Of a stretch of 64,000 nucleotides of DNA, positions 12,601-24,517 are shown piece after piece. Where the stretch lies: assembly GCA_013350335.1 (NCBI GenBank), contig CM023540.1:32405175-32469174 (forward strand), read 5' to 3'. How positions within the stretch are numbered: position 1 is the stretch's first letter; each line of letters begins with the position of its first letter. A model generated the notes under the pieces. The model had not been told where the DNA came from, made no database searches, and worked only from the letters and a program-made list of their open reading frames with translations. The stretch comes from Chimonanthus salicifolius (taxonomy: Eukaryota; Streptophyta; Magnoliopsida; Laurales; Calycanthaceae). Both the position numbers and the translations under genes were made by a program.

Positions 12601-15600
12601 TTTTTCTCTAGCCTCTTGTTAAGCATCCTGCTGCCACAAGCATGTCGAATGATCTCTTCCAACTTCTTGTTTGACATTCTGTTGCCAAGTATCTACAAAA
12701 CATGCATGGTTAAAACATATGATTTTATTGACGAAGTTGCATAATTGTGACAAGTCAAAACTGCTTTTCGGCATCACTATTCAACTAAGAGAATACTACT
12801 CTGATAAGTGGTTTACTTTCCGCAGCTTTTCTGGATTAGAAGCCCAGGTCATTAAGAACTGCAGAACTGTTTTGATCCCCTTTTCATTCAGCTTTTCATA
12901 GTAAGGACCACCTTTTCCAATATATTTTAGTCGGTATACTTCGTCATCAAAGGATGGAGGACGATCCTTCTGATTTGCTGGGGGAAGCAGAAATTAATCT
13001 CAGTACTTGATTGGTTAGCAGAAAATGCAGTATCGATATCTCATCGTTTAATGCCAAACAAAAGATAATCTTAAGTAGGAGTGGATGCAGATAGTCTTGC
13101 CAAGGGAAGATCGTAAGGATTGAGTTGCTATGTAAGAAGCAATTCCAGAGCCATGATTTACAGTAGACCACTGCCTCAACAAAAAACAAATGTAAATTCC
13201 TTTTTCCTGTGTTCTCTAGTTAACTTTCGCTAATATTGAGCCATCACAGCTGATTCCTTTAACACTATTGACTACAATAACAATGATCATTCAGGGAAGC
13301 ATTTACTCAAGGGTGTCACTGCCATCTAGATAAAGGATCAAACCTTATTTTTGAAGGTAGAAGTTCCTTATATAAAGAAAAGACACACGAGCAAAGAACC
13401 TACTCTTTTTGCAAGGGAGAGCATTTAAGCATTTTCTTAAGTTTCATTCAATAAAATAATCTTTGATGATAGTTAGTCAAGAGGCCTTGCCTAGTCTTTA
13501 AAAATCTAGAAAAGATCTCTTTTTTTTTTTTTTTTGAAACAGTAACGGCAAATTCTCATTAAAAAAAGAAATTACAAAGGTAGGGATTCAAGTATAGGAG
13601 GTATATACTCATATCCAAAAAGGAAAAGGAACATAAAAAAAATAAAAGATACAACAAGTGGTCCACCCCAAAAGCAATAACCAAGTGATCCCCCAGTCCC
13701 CCAAGATTCAAGACTGTTGAGATGAGTAAAATTCCAAAGATGGTCTTTGTAGATGAACACCGGCTTTCACCAAGAAGTCTGTCACACAATTTGTTGATCG
13801 AGGTGAATGAGTGAAAGCCACCTTACCTGCACAGCCGCCAAATGTCCCTAGCAATATTGATCAACCTCCAGGGGGAGGATTTTCTATTACTAGCCCAAGA
13901 GATGGCATTGGTTGAGTCACCTTTGATAATGATGTTATATCTCCTAAACCCAAACCAAATCTGAAGTGCTCTCCTAATTGCTCTCAATTCAACCTCATTA
14001 GATTCCATCAGTCCAACTGACTCGGAAAAAGTAGCTAACATACTCCCCCTATCGTCATGTAACACGCCTCCTAGAAAAGATCTCTTTGAGTGGAACTAAA
14101 AAACTACTCATTGTTTCTAGATGTGATTTTTTTTCTTTATTTTTACATTTGTAAGGAGACAAGATGGGGAAAAAATGGATATGATGATGATTATGTGAAA
14201 GGAGGCAGAGGAGTTTTATTCAATCCCCACCCTGTTTTACGTGTAGTAGTGAAAGTGTTTGTGAAAGTAACTGACAAATGGTTAGATGAATGAACACAAG
14301 GAGTGGATAAAATCTTTGATGAGATCTTTTTCACGAACCAAATGACAATAAATGTCAACATGTTCTGTTCTTTCGTGAAAGACAAGAGTTGAAGCAATAT
14401 AATTAGCAACCTGGTTGTCCCAATGAAAAGGGATAAATATTTTAAACCCTAGTTCATGCAATAAGCATTTAAACCAAAACATATCACAAGTAGTATGAGG
14501 CATCAACTGATATCCTACCTCAGCACTATATTGAACCACTACATTTCTTCTAAGCACACAAACCAAAAATTGACAGATACATGCAGAAAAAGAAATGAAA
14601 TAAAAGAAGACATCAGCTTCAACCATAAGCCATGACAATGCAAGTACCTTTGCCAAATGAGCAACTCATATGAAAAATAAAGCAAAACCGATGCAGGACA
14701 GGGGATAGCAAATAATAGGATTATAAGGGTGAAGAAAGGTGTCTGGGCTAAGGAAAGACCTGCAATGGTTTACTGTAGCAGATCTGGAGATAACAGCAAG
14801 GCTGATGGGGTGGCGGAAGTAGGAAGGGGTTGTGGGGGGCCACGGAAGCTAGGAGGGAAGAATATTTAGGGATGGCGACAAGGTGAAAAGGGTCTAGGAA
14901 GGGAGGCGATGGACTGATATGGTGTTAAAGGGTTGTAACAGTTAAAGGCAATGTTATCAAACCCGACCCGACCTGACCCGCGGGTCAACTGTAACCGGTA
15001 TACATACGGGTTGGTTTTTCTAAAACCCGACTAGATAGAAAAACCCTTATTTACCTGGTCAGACCCACAGGTTTGACTAGGTTTTTCGAAAAACCTGTAA
15101 CCCGTGAAGAATCCATTTAAATTTTTTTTTAAAAAATTATTGCCGAAAAATTGACAAAAAAATAAGTTTAATAACCATTCAAAATAATAAATTTAAAATT
15201 ATGTAGCTCTATGGGCCACATGTTGCCTAGCCCAACAAGGCCAAGCATTGAGGTAATTTTTCTCTCCATCTTGTTTTTGTAACCTCCCTTCCATAAAAGT
15301 TTCTATTGTTCTCGATATGGGACTCCTACTCGCACACTCCATTAACGCTGCACTAGTGGGTAATAAGTATAGGCTGGATTTCTTTGATCTCTCTTTGGGG
15401 TTTTACCCCTCCTTTTGAATAGACTTACCTTATTCATTTAAATTTCTAATAAGTTAAGATTTTATACATAATTTTTTTTAAAAGTTAGATATTAAAATTT
15501 TTAAAAAGAAAAATAATAAAACATAAAAATAAAAACTTAATAAAAATCAATAATATTTATAATAAAAGATATTTTTAATGATTAAAATATATATTGACAA

Positions 15601-18600
15601 AATATTAACTTGTTATTTTATCTTTTTTATTTGATCAACAATAATATTTATATTAAAATATTTTTTGAATGATTAAATTTTTTTTGAAACATTGCTCTCA
15701 ATGATAAAATAGTTTTTTACATAAAATTTTATTTCAACTCATTAATTAAACCTTAGTTAATAATTTAATATTATATTAATGATACGGGTTTGACTAGGTT
15801 CGACTAAGGGACAACCCGGTTGAACCTTATTTAACCCACCCTTCCTTTAAGACGGGTCGCTCTACGGGCTGGGTTTTAAAACATTGGTTAAAGGCAAACT
15901 GGTTGGGATCTAATGGCTTCGGCAGTAAGGGAAAGGTTTGGAAGGGTTCACGGCAAGGAACGTGGGATTGGGAAAGGAAAAAAAGAAAACAAAGAAAGAG
16001 AGAAGAGAGAATAAGAGGATGGATAATACCTGGAGATGGAAAGATGGTAGCCTCACGCTAGGCTTCACGCCAAAGGAATCACTCTCAAGTAATTTTCGTC
16101 ACACAAACAGCGGAAGAAAACTTCAATTTCATTCATCAACTGATTGCCGTAAAGAGGCTTACAATGTATTTATAATAAACACACCAACAAAATGACGAAA
16201 ATACCCCTAAATGTAAAATAAAACAAAATACCCTCAAATAACTAAATAAAAATACATCAAACCAAATAAGTAATAAAAATAAAATTGATGAATCATATGC
16301 TCCAAAATACTCCGCATAAAAAACACACCAAGTGCACATGAAAATTATATCTAGGGTATGGGATATCAGTGATTAGATGGTGCATAGAAGATGTTGGGAA
16401 CTATCACAAGCTACAGTTTGAGAGAAATATATGCTGATCCCCAATTTATTAAAGGGAATTTACTGATGATAGGAAGGAACTGAATTTTTAGTACTCTACA
16501 ATGGCTCTATGGACAGCTCCATCTAATGCAAAGGGATGAAGAAGGTTACTAAGAATGCTACATATTAATAATCCTAGTAAAATGCATAGGATATGAATAG
16601 TGCTATAATAAACCATCAAATAATACAGCCACAAATTGACAGAACATCTCGAAATAAAGAGGTATGTCCTAGTTACATGGACAGTACAGATAAATGCTTT
16701 TACACTTAAATTGAAGTGTAGAACAGAATTCCATCTTCACATTGTGTACAGTATCATAAAAAGCATCTTATATTGTGAGGAGGACATCTCGGGGAAGGAT
16801 TCAATGCCACAACATGCATTGGAACTTCTGTTACCAATGGTTATGGAAAAACAATTCCAATGGACCATATAGGCAAGTGAACCATGCTATGTAAAGAAAA
16901 AAGTCCAAATTTCCAACACTTTTTTAAGTATAGGTTATCATGTACTTCTGATAAACAGAACTTATCAGCTGCTTTGCCGTTCTTGACAAGTAACGAATAT
17001 GGGAAAATAGTCAGCTGATTAATTTCTACTTAAATCTAATCTAACATATTAAAGAAGATGAGCAACAATGTCTCTAGATAACCAAAGCTGATTTTTAACA
17101 GAATAATGCAGTCAATGGTCCCGCCCTACAGCACAACTAAGAACAAGCAGTCTAGAAAGACCTTCCTTCATTCTAGAGAAAAAAAGAAAGGATACCTGTA
17201 AAAATATGAAGACTACCAAATGATGTAAGTCCTCCTAGAGCCCCTTGTCCAAGCAAAAATTATAACTTCTTAAAGAAAACCCTATCTGGGCCCTATAGTT
17301 TCAAGTCTCCTCTCAATAACTTTAGTTTTCCTCGACCAATCCAAATAAAAGATGAACTTATCAATATTCTAACACAGTTTCCACATGGCTTCATCTATTA
17401 GGTATTAATAGGTCCCATTCCGAACTCTAATCCAAACAATTAGAATAAAATTCAACTACTAATATGCGGTAAAGCAAAAGAGAACGCTACAATATTCTTA
17501 TACTAATGCAAAAAAGGAAAAGAAAAAAAAACCCATAGGATATTAAACTTGCTTTTAAGAAAATTAGGGCTTTGGTACATGTTTCCAATAGAGCTTTGGA
17601 TATTTGCATTGATTGTGTTGGAACCAATCCATAGATGGTAGACCTTCTGCATTCATTGTCTTGGTACAAATCCATTGAGCGCATCTTCTTGTAACCATCA
17701 ATCCATATTCACTTCAATTGCATCAAAACATATAGCATCGGGGTGAAAAAACCAAGACTTCGTATAAAATAAATTATATATTCCAGACAACTTGGGAACT
17801 TGGTTTTTGTGATAAAATTGTGATATATTAAAAAAATCTTCAAAAAAAAAAAAAAAAAAACAGTAAGATATTGTTGCCAAACAATAAAGTGATCCAACAG
17901 TAAAGAATATCCTACACAGTTCAAGCAAATGTTGTTACAGCAATGCATCACATGCTGCATCCATGCCAGGAACCTTTTAGCAATCTTACTGTTAATCTTG
18001 AAAAGAAATGGACATACCTGCTACCCTCTGATCTTTTACAGAAAAAGCTTCACTCCTTGCTTCTCGTACTCTTTTTTCAACATTTCTGCAGAGTTTGACT
18101 CTAGCTCCCAACATGAACTTTTTTTCTCTTGTCCATGAAGAGTTATCTGTGAAAGCAACATTATCAAGATATCCAACCCCATTTATCAATTTGATTTCCA
18201 AGTTTCCTTTCAGCAAATGTCCTTTGTTATCTCTTGGTTGGACCACACAAGTATCAAACTCTTCCTTAGTCCAATTTTCCTTTCTGTCCCTACCAAATCC
18301 ACTATCAAGGACAACAATCTCTACCTTCATGGAAGATAAAGGTCCAGTTGTGATTACTTCTTTAGAAATGGCATCACGAATTACTACTTCTGCTCTACCA
18401 TCCTCAGCTTCTATCTTGTGATATGTGAAAAGTGTACTTGGGAGGGTAAAGCTGAAATGTAATTGGTAAGTCCTTGCTTCATCTTTAATCGCAGTGATCA
18501 TAGGCCTAGGACAAAATCAACATGGAAATTAAATTTACAAGTAGAAAAAATATATAAATAAAATAAGTTCATGCCATCCCATGCTGGAGGCACTGATCTT

Positions 18601-21600
18601 CCTTCACAATTGAACTAGGGGAATCTGCCTGTTATTCCAAAACACCTAAAATACACATATACCAGTTTCTGAATATTCTTTTGAAAAGCTTTAACAATTG
18701 CTTGAAGAGATAACAGTTTCTAAATATTTACTCTTTCACTTTGATGTTCATAAAGAATGCACACACAGAGCGTAACAGGACACTTGGTGCACCAAGGCAC
18801 ATTCAAGCGGTATAGAAAGAGGCTGTTAACAACAAAGAACTCAGAAAGTTGTATTTATCATTGGATTCACCAAAAGCGCCAGGCAGAAAGTTCTTCAAAG
18901 TGAACATTAAAATTTTGACTCTATTAATAACATTTCTGAACTTTGGAGTAAATGAAGGCAATGATAGAATTCTTTTGGTTAAACTAGACTTGAACAGGGT
19001 CAATGACATAATTAAAAGAGTACATTAAAAAATGAAGCTCAAATCTAAAGATATAATGATAACAGATAATTTAGATATAGCAATGAAAATGCGTCATTAA
19101 AACTTGATAAGCAACGCTTACCCGGGGGCAAGAAATGATAACCTCTGATGAAGTGCATGCTCTACCTCATCTCGTACCTAATTACAGATGTGAAACATAA
19201 TATGTTAGCAACTTCAAAGTATGAAGCCAATAATACTCACATATTCATTACGTATTTCCGATGGTAAGACCTTTGACTGTCTTGAGAAAAGGATTACATT
19301 AAGAAGACCCAAAGAACTTGGAACACAAAAATGGTTTCCCTAATACAGAGAATTTCCCTAGCAATGACAACAGTTTTGCACAATGGACTTGCAATTATGT
19401 TAAACCAAAACACGTGGACGGTTTCATCGATTATCTCCCAAAATGAGTCATATTGGTCATTGATGGCATTTGACTTAAAGGGCAATGAAATAGGTGATTC
19501 AAATGCAATTGACCAAATAACCAGCAATTGCCCCATTGGACTGAATTTTTGGTAGACTCCTAATCAGAAAGCTCTAACATTTGGTGATGTCCACTAACAC
19601 GTCATTTGTCCTGCCATAACTACAGTCAAGGTTGCAGTGCACTGTAAATAAAAAACTTCCCCTCATAATCCCACCAATAATTAAGCATTGTTCAAAAGCT
19701 GCTGAGAGTTGGTTTAACTAGATTCAACTCAACATAATTATGAAGTCAAACAAGTCCACCCAAATTTGGTCAGACTCAGTAAAACTTGGTCAAAAACTCG
19801 AGTCAAAACTCAAATATTGTCTGAGTTGAGTTTTTGGAATGTGACTCAGACCTATAACTCTGACACATCTTTAGAAACTGACTTGAGCCCAATGCAAAAA
19901 AGCATACTGTCATTGATATCCAACAACATTTAGTTGTCCTCTCATCAACAACCAGAGAGAGAAATATTGACATTTAAAAGGCCTCACACCATCATCATGT
20001 CAACAGTAAGCAAGTGTATAAATATGAAGATCATAATTCCTTATATTATCAAAGAGTTACAAATTTCAGCCAAAATTCAAAAAAAAATCAGTCTAGGCTC
20101 AGACCAAAATATGTATTTTTTGAAAATATCATTCAAACTTTTTTATCCTTTTTGGGAGAAAAAAATTTCTCCCTGCCGAAATTTGTAACTCAGATCATCA
20201 GCTCATCAGCAGCCACGTACAGTATTTAGGGATCGCAAGGGTCCCACTTGGTAGCAAATATTTTGGAACAGGAAGAGGAAGAGCTGATCAACGATCCTGC
20301 CCATGTCTCCGGATTCAGTTCAGGCAATTAGGGGTCTCCATGTGGATTAAGTTTTCATTTCCACAAAAAGGAAGAGACCGGAATTCAAACAATTGGCTCT
20401 TTACACATCAGCTGTTTCTAGCCTCACTAAGCAGGCATTCTTTATTTGGAAAAGGGTTCATGATCATTAAAGCTATTTATCCCATCAAAGATTAGCATAT
20501 ACAATTGGGTTTGAGAAATTCTTTCTAAAAGCTGCTGCCTATATGATGCTCATAGAGTCATACGACTAGAACCAACAACCCTGAAGTTGCAAACATGAGC
20601 ATTTATCAACTGTGTCAGAGGATATAGTAACCGACTAACTGGCAACTAATACCTCTCAATTGTTTTGAAACCATACAGGCCCGTGGACTACGAATTTGGG
20701 GTAGCAGAAAATCTAATTTTGAATTGAAATTCTTAAAGTGCCTTTCTAATCTTCTAAAATTCTGTGTCTACACAAGTAAAGCATATATCATCATGGATTT
20801 CCCCTTTTCCACAACAAGGAAAAGCAAATATTGTTATTTCTCAAGAAAGCACTTTTCTTTTCAATCATCAAGTCGGAGAGTAAAGTAGCTCACCGGTGGC
20901 CTTATATAAGCCTCAATAATCTCCAAGGATCTCGAATCAATTTCCTGCTTCCATTTCCTATCAAAACCCAAAACCATTCATCACATTAACGAGACAACTA
21001 AATAAAAGAAAACAAATTCAGCATAGAAAAAGGGGAAAAGAGTAGTCTAGATACAGGCATTTTTACAAGAGAACTGATCAGGTGAAGGAGACCTGACAGA
21101 ATCATGTCAGGCTGTGCATGTTTACCATCCATTTAATGAAATTTAAAATCTTAAAAGATAAAATTTTCGAAATGAATGGTGAAGATGAGATTACCTTCAG
21201 GTCTAATGTACTTATCCTTTCTATATTTATCACCCATCTGATGAAATTTGACATTTTAAAGTATGAAATTTTCATTCAAATGTTGAAGACGCATGGATTG
21301 ACCGTATTACTGTGAAGTATTCTGCACCAAATCATTTGTCTTTTTATAAAATGAGACAACAACAATTTTTTACCATTCGATGCCTAAGAATACCCTCTGC
21401 CTTATTTGATAAAAAATTATATTAAAAAAAAAAAAACACTATAGTGCTTGAATTACTATATATGAAAGGAAAAAAAAAAACAACAAAAAAAACCCAATTT
21501 CATATTTATAACGCCATTGCCCCAAGCCCCCAACTACTCGAAAATTAGAAAAGAAAAGAAAAATTCACAGCCAAAAACTCTTCTTCTTATTCTTCTTTTT

Positions 21601-21888
21601 GCAACTGTCACCATTCAATGCCTAAGAACATCCTCTATCCTATTATATAAAAAATTCATAAAAAAAAAAGGCGCTTCAATTACTATCGAAAAAAAAAAAA
21701 ACTAAAAAGAACCCAATATATTATTTTATTTAAAAAGGAACAAGTATCCCAACTGGTACAAAATAGAAAAGGGGGAAAAAAACCAAAATCTCTCAACCAT
21801 AATCATACATTTGAAAAAGGATGGGGATCCTTGGCTTCAGAGCTTGTTCTTGGGTCTCGTCCTTCTCCGGAATCCCCCTTGAGGCCAT
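9667..21888 (-). CDS. CBP60: CBP60 family protein, tandem copy A, 499 aa, nine exons
   Basis: Plant-specific calmodulin-binding protein 60-like transcription factor. Exons in transcript order: 21809-21888, 20894-20957, 19122-19177, 18018-18505, 12817-12977, 12501-12692, 10213-10396, 9895-10049, 9667-9786; 1500 nt in frame, with a GT donor and AG acceptor at every junction. Intron phases of the first seven exons match copies B and C. Conserved landmarks are VRDEVEHAL (start of exon 3), the central CBP60 block in exon 4 with WTKEEFD, FTDNSSW and REARSEAFSVKDQR, then DDEVYRLKYIGKGG in exon 5 and ILGNRMSNK at the start of exon 6. The rest of exon 6 is diverged, and exons 7-9 form a shortened, polar C-terminus without the basic Trp helix of copy C. 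Length resembles the SARD1/CBP60g branch rather than CBP60a-f, an inference only. Intron 4 is 5 kb and packed with transposons. Likely nuclear. Confidence 0.85.
10790..11140 (-). mobile_element. LINE RNase H remnant in a copy A intron
   Basis: On the minus strand, around 10998-11060, the translation contains PVPREMNAKTDELAKLK followed by a stop. This is the typical end of the RNase H domain of plant L1-type LINEs (H/Y-VPRExNxxADxLAK). The upstream sequence is decayed and the limits are approximate. The fragment lies in the intron between copy A exons 6 and 7. Confidence 0.5.
11567..11740. repeat. Three tandem copies of a 58-bp unit
   Basis: Units start with CCATGCACCTC at 11567, CCATACACCTC at 11625 and CCATACACCTC at 11683. 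Each continues with TATGACCA(G/A)AG and ends in a CATTTTG(T)TTGG-like stretch. The second and third units are the most alike. The array lies in the intron between copy A exons 6 and 7 and has no coding role that I can see. Confidence 0.7.
13506..14087 (-). mobile_element. 5'-truncated LINE insertion with 17-bp target-site duplication
   Basis: CTAGAAAAGATCTCTTT occurs at 13506-13522 and again, identically, at 14071-14087. Between them is a minus-strand insert of 548 bp. Its poly-A tail appears as the T-run just after 13522, and its coding remnant at 13823-14065 encodes the RNase H domain of an L1-type LINE (NEVELRAIRRAL, IKGDSTNAISW). A following stretch near 13740-13800 is out of frame. Poly-A tail, 5' truncation and a long duplication are textbook target-primed reverse transcription. 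It sits in copy A intron 4. Confidence 0.85.
14282..14656 (-). mobile_element. Copia-type retrotransposon RNase H fragment
   Basis: The minus-strand frame encodes the end of a Ty1/copia polyprotein. Recognisable parts are SAEVGYQLM (from the SAEAEYRAM motif), WFKCLLHELGF, DNQVANYIAS and VFHERTEHVDIYCHLVREK. The upstream polyprotein is absent and a hydrophobic stretch replaces expected sequence near 14540-14620, so this is a degraded fragment. It lies in copy A intron 4. Confidence 0.65.
14941..15896. mobile_element. Large MITE of the GGGTCGGGT family with perfect 10-bp duplication
   Basis: GTTAAAGGCA is found at 14941-14950 and at 15887-15896. The insert (about 14951-15886) has inverted ends: the left reads CAATGTTATCAAACCC and the right, on the minus strand, CAATGTTTTAAAACCC. 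If the shared CA belongs to the element, the duplication is 8-9 bp. Inside both ends are clusters of GACCCG/ACGGGTT motifs; the centre is very AT-rich with no ORF. This fits a Mutator-like non-autonomous element in copy A intron 4. Confidence 0.8.
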
Positions 21889-24517
21889 CGAGAGTGGAAC
21901 CAAAAATCGAGGAATCAGAGTAAGGAAACCCCATCTGACAACTCCCACTTACCTCTATAAGTGGAGAAATGGAGCAAAAGTCATCCACAGGCAGTTACCT
22001 GAAAGCTTCTACAATTAGAAAGTACAGGAAAACTTCTGAGAAAGAATCGAAAACCAAATGCTATATGTATATGCATTTGTCTCCTACAACAGGAGTAGAA
22101 TATACGAATCTGAGAGTTGGATACTAATGCAGATGAGTCGCAGTGGGAAATGAGAAATGTGAAAAGAAAAGAGGATTCCAGAACCAGAAACCAGAAGGAA
22201 AGTGGAGAAAAAGATTCAGAGAAAGTTCCTGATTGAGTGGACTTCTTCATCTTCTTCTCATGCAACGAAGAAAGGAGCGGCAACTGCATTCAGCCATTCA
22301 CCGTCCAGTTTCTTTTAATAAAAAATAAGTAAATGAGAAGAGATTTTTTTTTTAAAGGTAACTTTATTAAAATAAAATAAAATAAAACATACAAAAGTTA
22401 TAAGATGTCCTTCATATTTGCAAAAAAAATATAAAATATTCTTCATAATATTTTTTTAATAAACGCCCACCCAATGGTGAATTCATATCATATATAGTGA
22501 TTCATCTAAAAGATAAAAAGAAGAAGATATCATTTAAAAAAGAATTTTCTAGTAGAGTTAAAATGTACTTATATTTGTTAGTCAACAAAATTTATAATTT
22601 TTAAACTTCTAAAAGTGTTAAAAATAGTTACATATCTTAATAATTTATGTACTTGTAGGAATAAGACATTATGACTCAAGAATTTTTTATCTTCACTTTG
22701 AGTTTATACAAATAGAGTCATTAGCTTTAAGTTAATTATTTTTGGCTCATGAATATGTAACTGAGCCTATAAACAAAATTAAGTTCGATACATAACAATA
22801 GTCCATTCTAAACCAGTTCTATCATTGTGGATTGTTTAGATTTTGTTAACCTTCTGTAATCATAAAATAATTATAAACTAAAAGGGCAATTTAGGTATTT
22901 CAATATAATTAAAAAGAGTAATCTAACATCGTTTGAATGATGAGCACTTAAAAAGGGTTCTTTGACAATGACTTTAAAGATAGAGATATTTTTTACTATT
23001 GTTGGAAATCCTACTATAAGGTTTTGTGAATTCCAAACTACTTAGAAAATCGAGAGTGTAAAACTCTCGTGGGTGAATATATTACTCTTAAGAGTACATA
23101 AAGATTAAATCATGAGAGCTTAAATCTACAACCTCTCACTTCCTAAGGTGGGAGACAACCAGTTGATCTATACTCATATGGATAAGTGAAATCAGACATA
23201 TATTTTGTGATGAAATAAATAAAGAGTGATGAGAATATTTGTGGTGTAAAATTTGAGCCTCGTTTATATTATTATTTTTTTTTATTTTAAACATGAAAAT
23301 TTAGTTGGTATAAAACTATTTCTTTTTCATAAATCATTTCACAAATTTTGATAATTGGATTGAGAAATTTCTTTTGAATTATATCACCTTGAAATTGGGT
23401 GCCATAGTCTCTCAAGAGCTACTCATTTTCGTATACGTTCACAACGAATTGCTGTGAACATTCCTTTGGATTGAAATTACAGGTGGCAATTTTCAACTCG
23501 GTCTAAGAATTGGACTCAACCGAAAATGATCCATCAAGTAAGATTGATATGGTTTGTTTCTAAAGAATTATGAGACCTTTGAACACCTCCAGTAAAAAAA
23601 AAAAAAATTTGTAGGTGTTTTTTCCCCAATTATTAATTTATAGCCAAAGTCTCTTACTTTTACCTGTATGGGTTTAGTTCAATTGTTGCCTTCCGTCTTA
23701 GAAAATGAAAGGTTATAGATTCTGAACACCCATTACCTAACTTTGATTTGCCTTAGGAATAGTGTATTTATCCGTAGAGATTTTAGTAGAACCGTGTCTC
23801 AGCTTCCCACACATTAATCCAAAAAAACACTTTGGGCCATTGATTACTCGAGAATATGAAAAAACAAGTTCATTATTTTTTTCCCAAGAAAATAATTTTC
23901 TGCCAAAGTCAGATCCAATGTAACTCGGATTTTACCAAAACTGAGTCACACTGAGATGCCAAGTTTCAAACCCAGATTAAAAAAAGCCAGCATATTGGGA
24001 GTTGAGATCCATGCAACATATGCAGATACAATTATGATTTCTAAACAATTTCTGACTTTGAAATATTGGCTTAAAAATCCCAACAAATATCTGTAACCAT
24101 TTTCGGTATATTTGCGAACATTTCAATCCAAACAATTTAAAGTATGATATGAAAAGTTTCAACGGATATTTTACAGTATTCACTTGTATTTTTATCTAAG
24201 AGCTGCCTTAGAAAAACAACATGAGAAGATCTATATTATTCGAATCTGCACGGCTATCTTTACAAAATTATCAAATCAGTGTGAAAATAATTAAAAAAAA
24301 AACAATATATAGAAATACACAACACAGACAACAACAAAGGAAACAGTAAACAGAACAACACTACAAAAGGCAATAGAAGAGGACAGTTAGACCTTGTCCA
24401 AGTCATGCACAAGCTGCTGCATCTCTTGGGGTAGCCAAATTCTCACCCAACATCACCCACTTGATGACACTAACCAGCTTCAGCAGTTCAGTTGAAACAC
24501 AAGCTTGGTATTCTATT
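21889..24517. other. Copy A upstream region and intergenic DNA before copy B
   Basis: About 21889-22310 is probably the minus-strand leader and core promoter of copy A. Read on the minus strand it has a possible 5' UTR intron, with a GTAACT donor after CTTTCAG near 21998. From 22310 on the DNA is AT-rich. A SINE-like unit may lie at 23660-23835 (internal motif near GGTTATAGATTCTG, A-rich end), but no target duplication was found. No coding region is supported. Confidence 0.4.

Noticed and set aside
13559..13789. Two overlapping minus-strand ORFs rich in hydrophobic residues
   Set aside because: They are frames of the decayed LINE tail, not genes.
21803..21988. 61-codon minus-strand ORF at copy A exon 1
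   Set aside because: It is in a different frame from the family-like exon starting at 21888, and its phase does not join exon 2.
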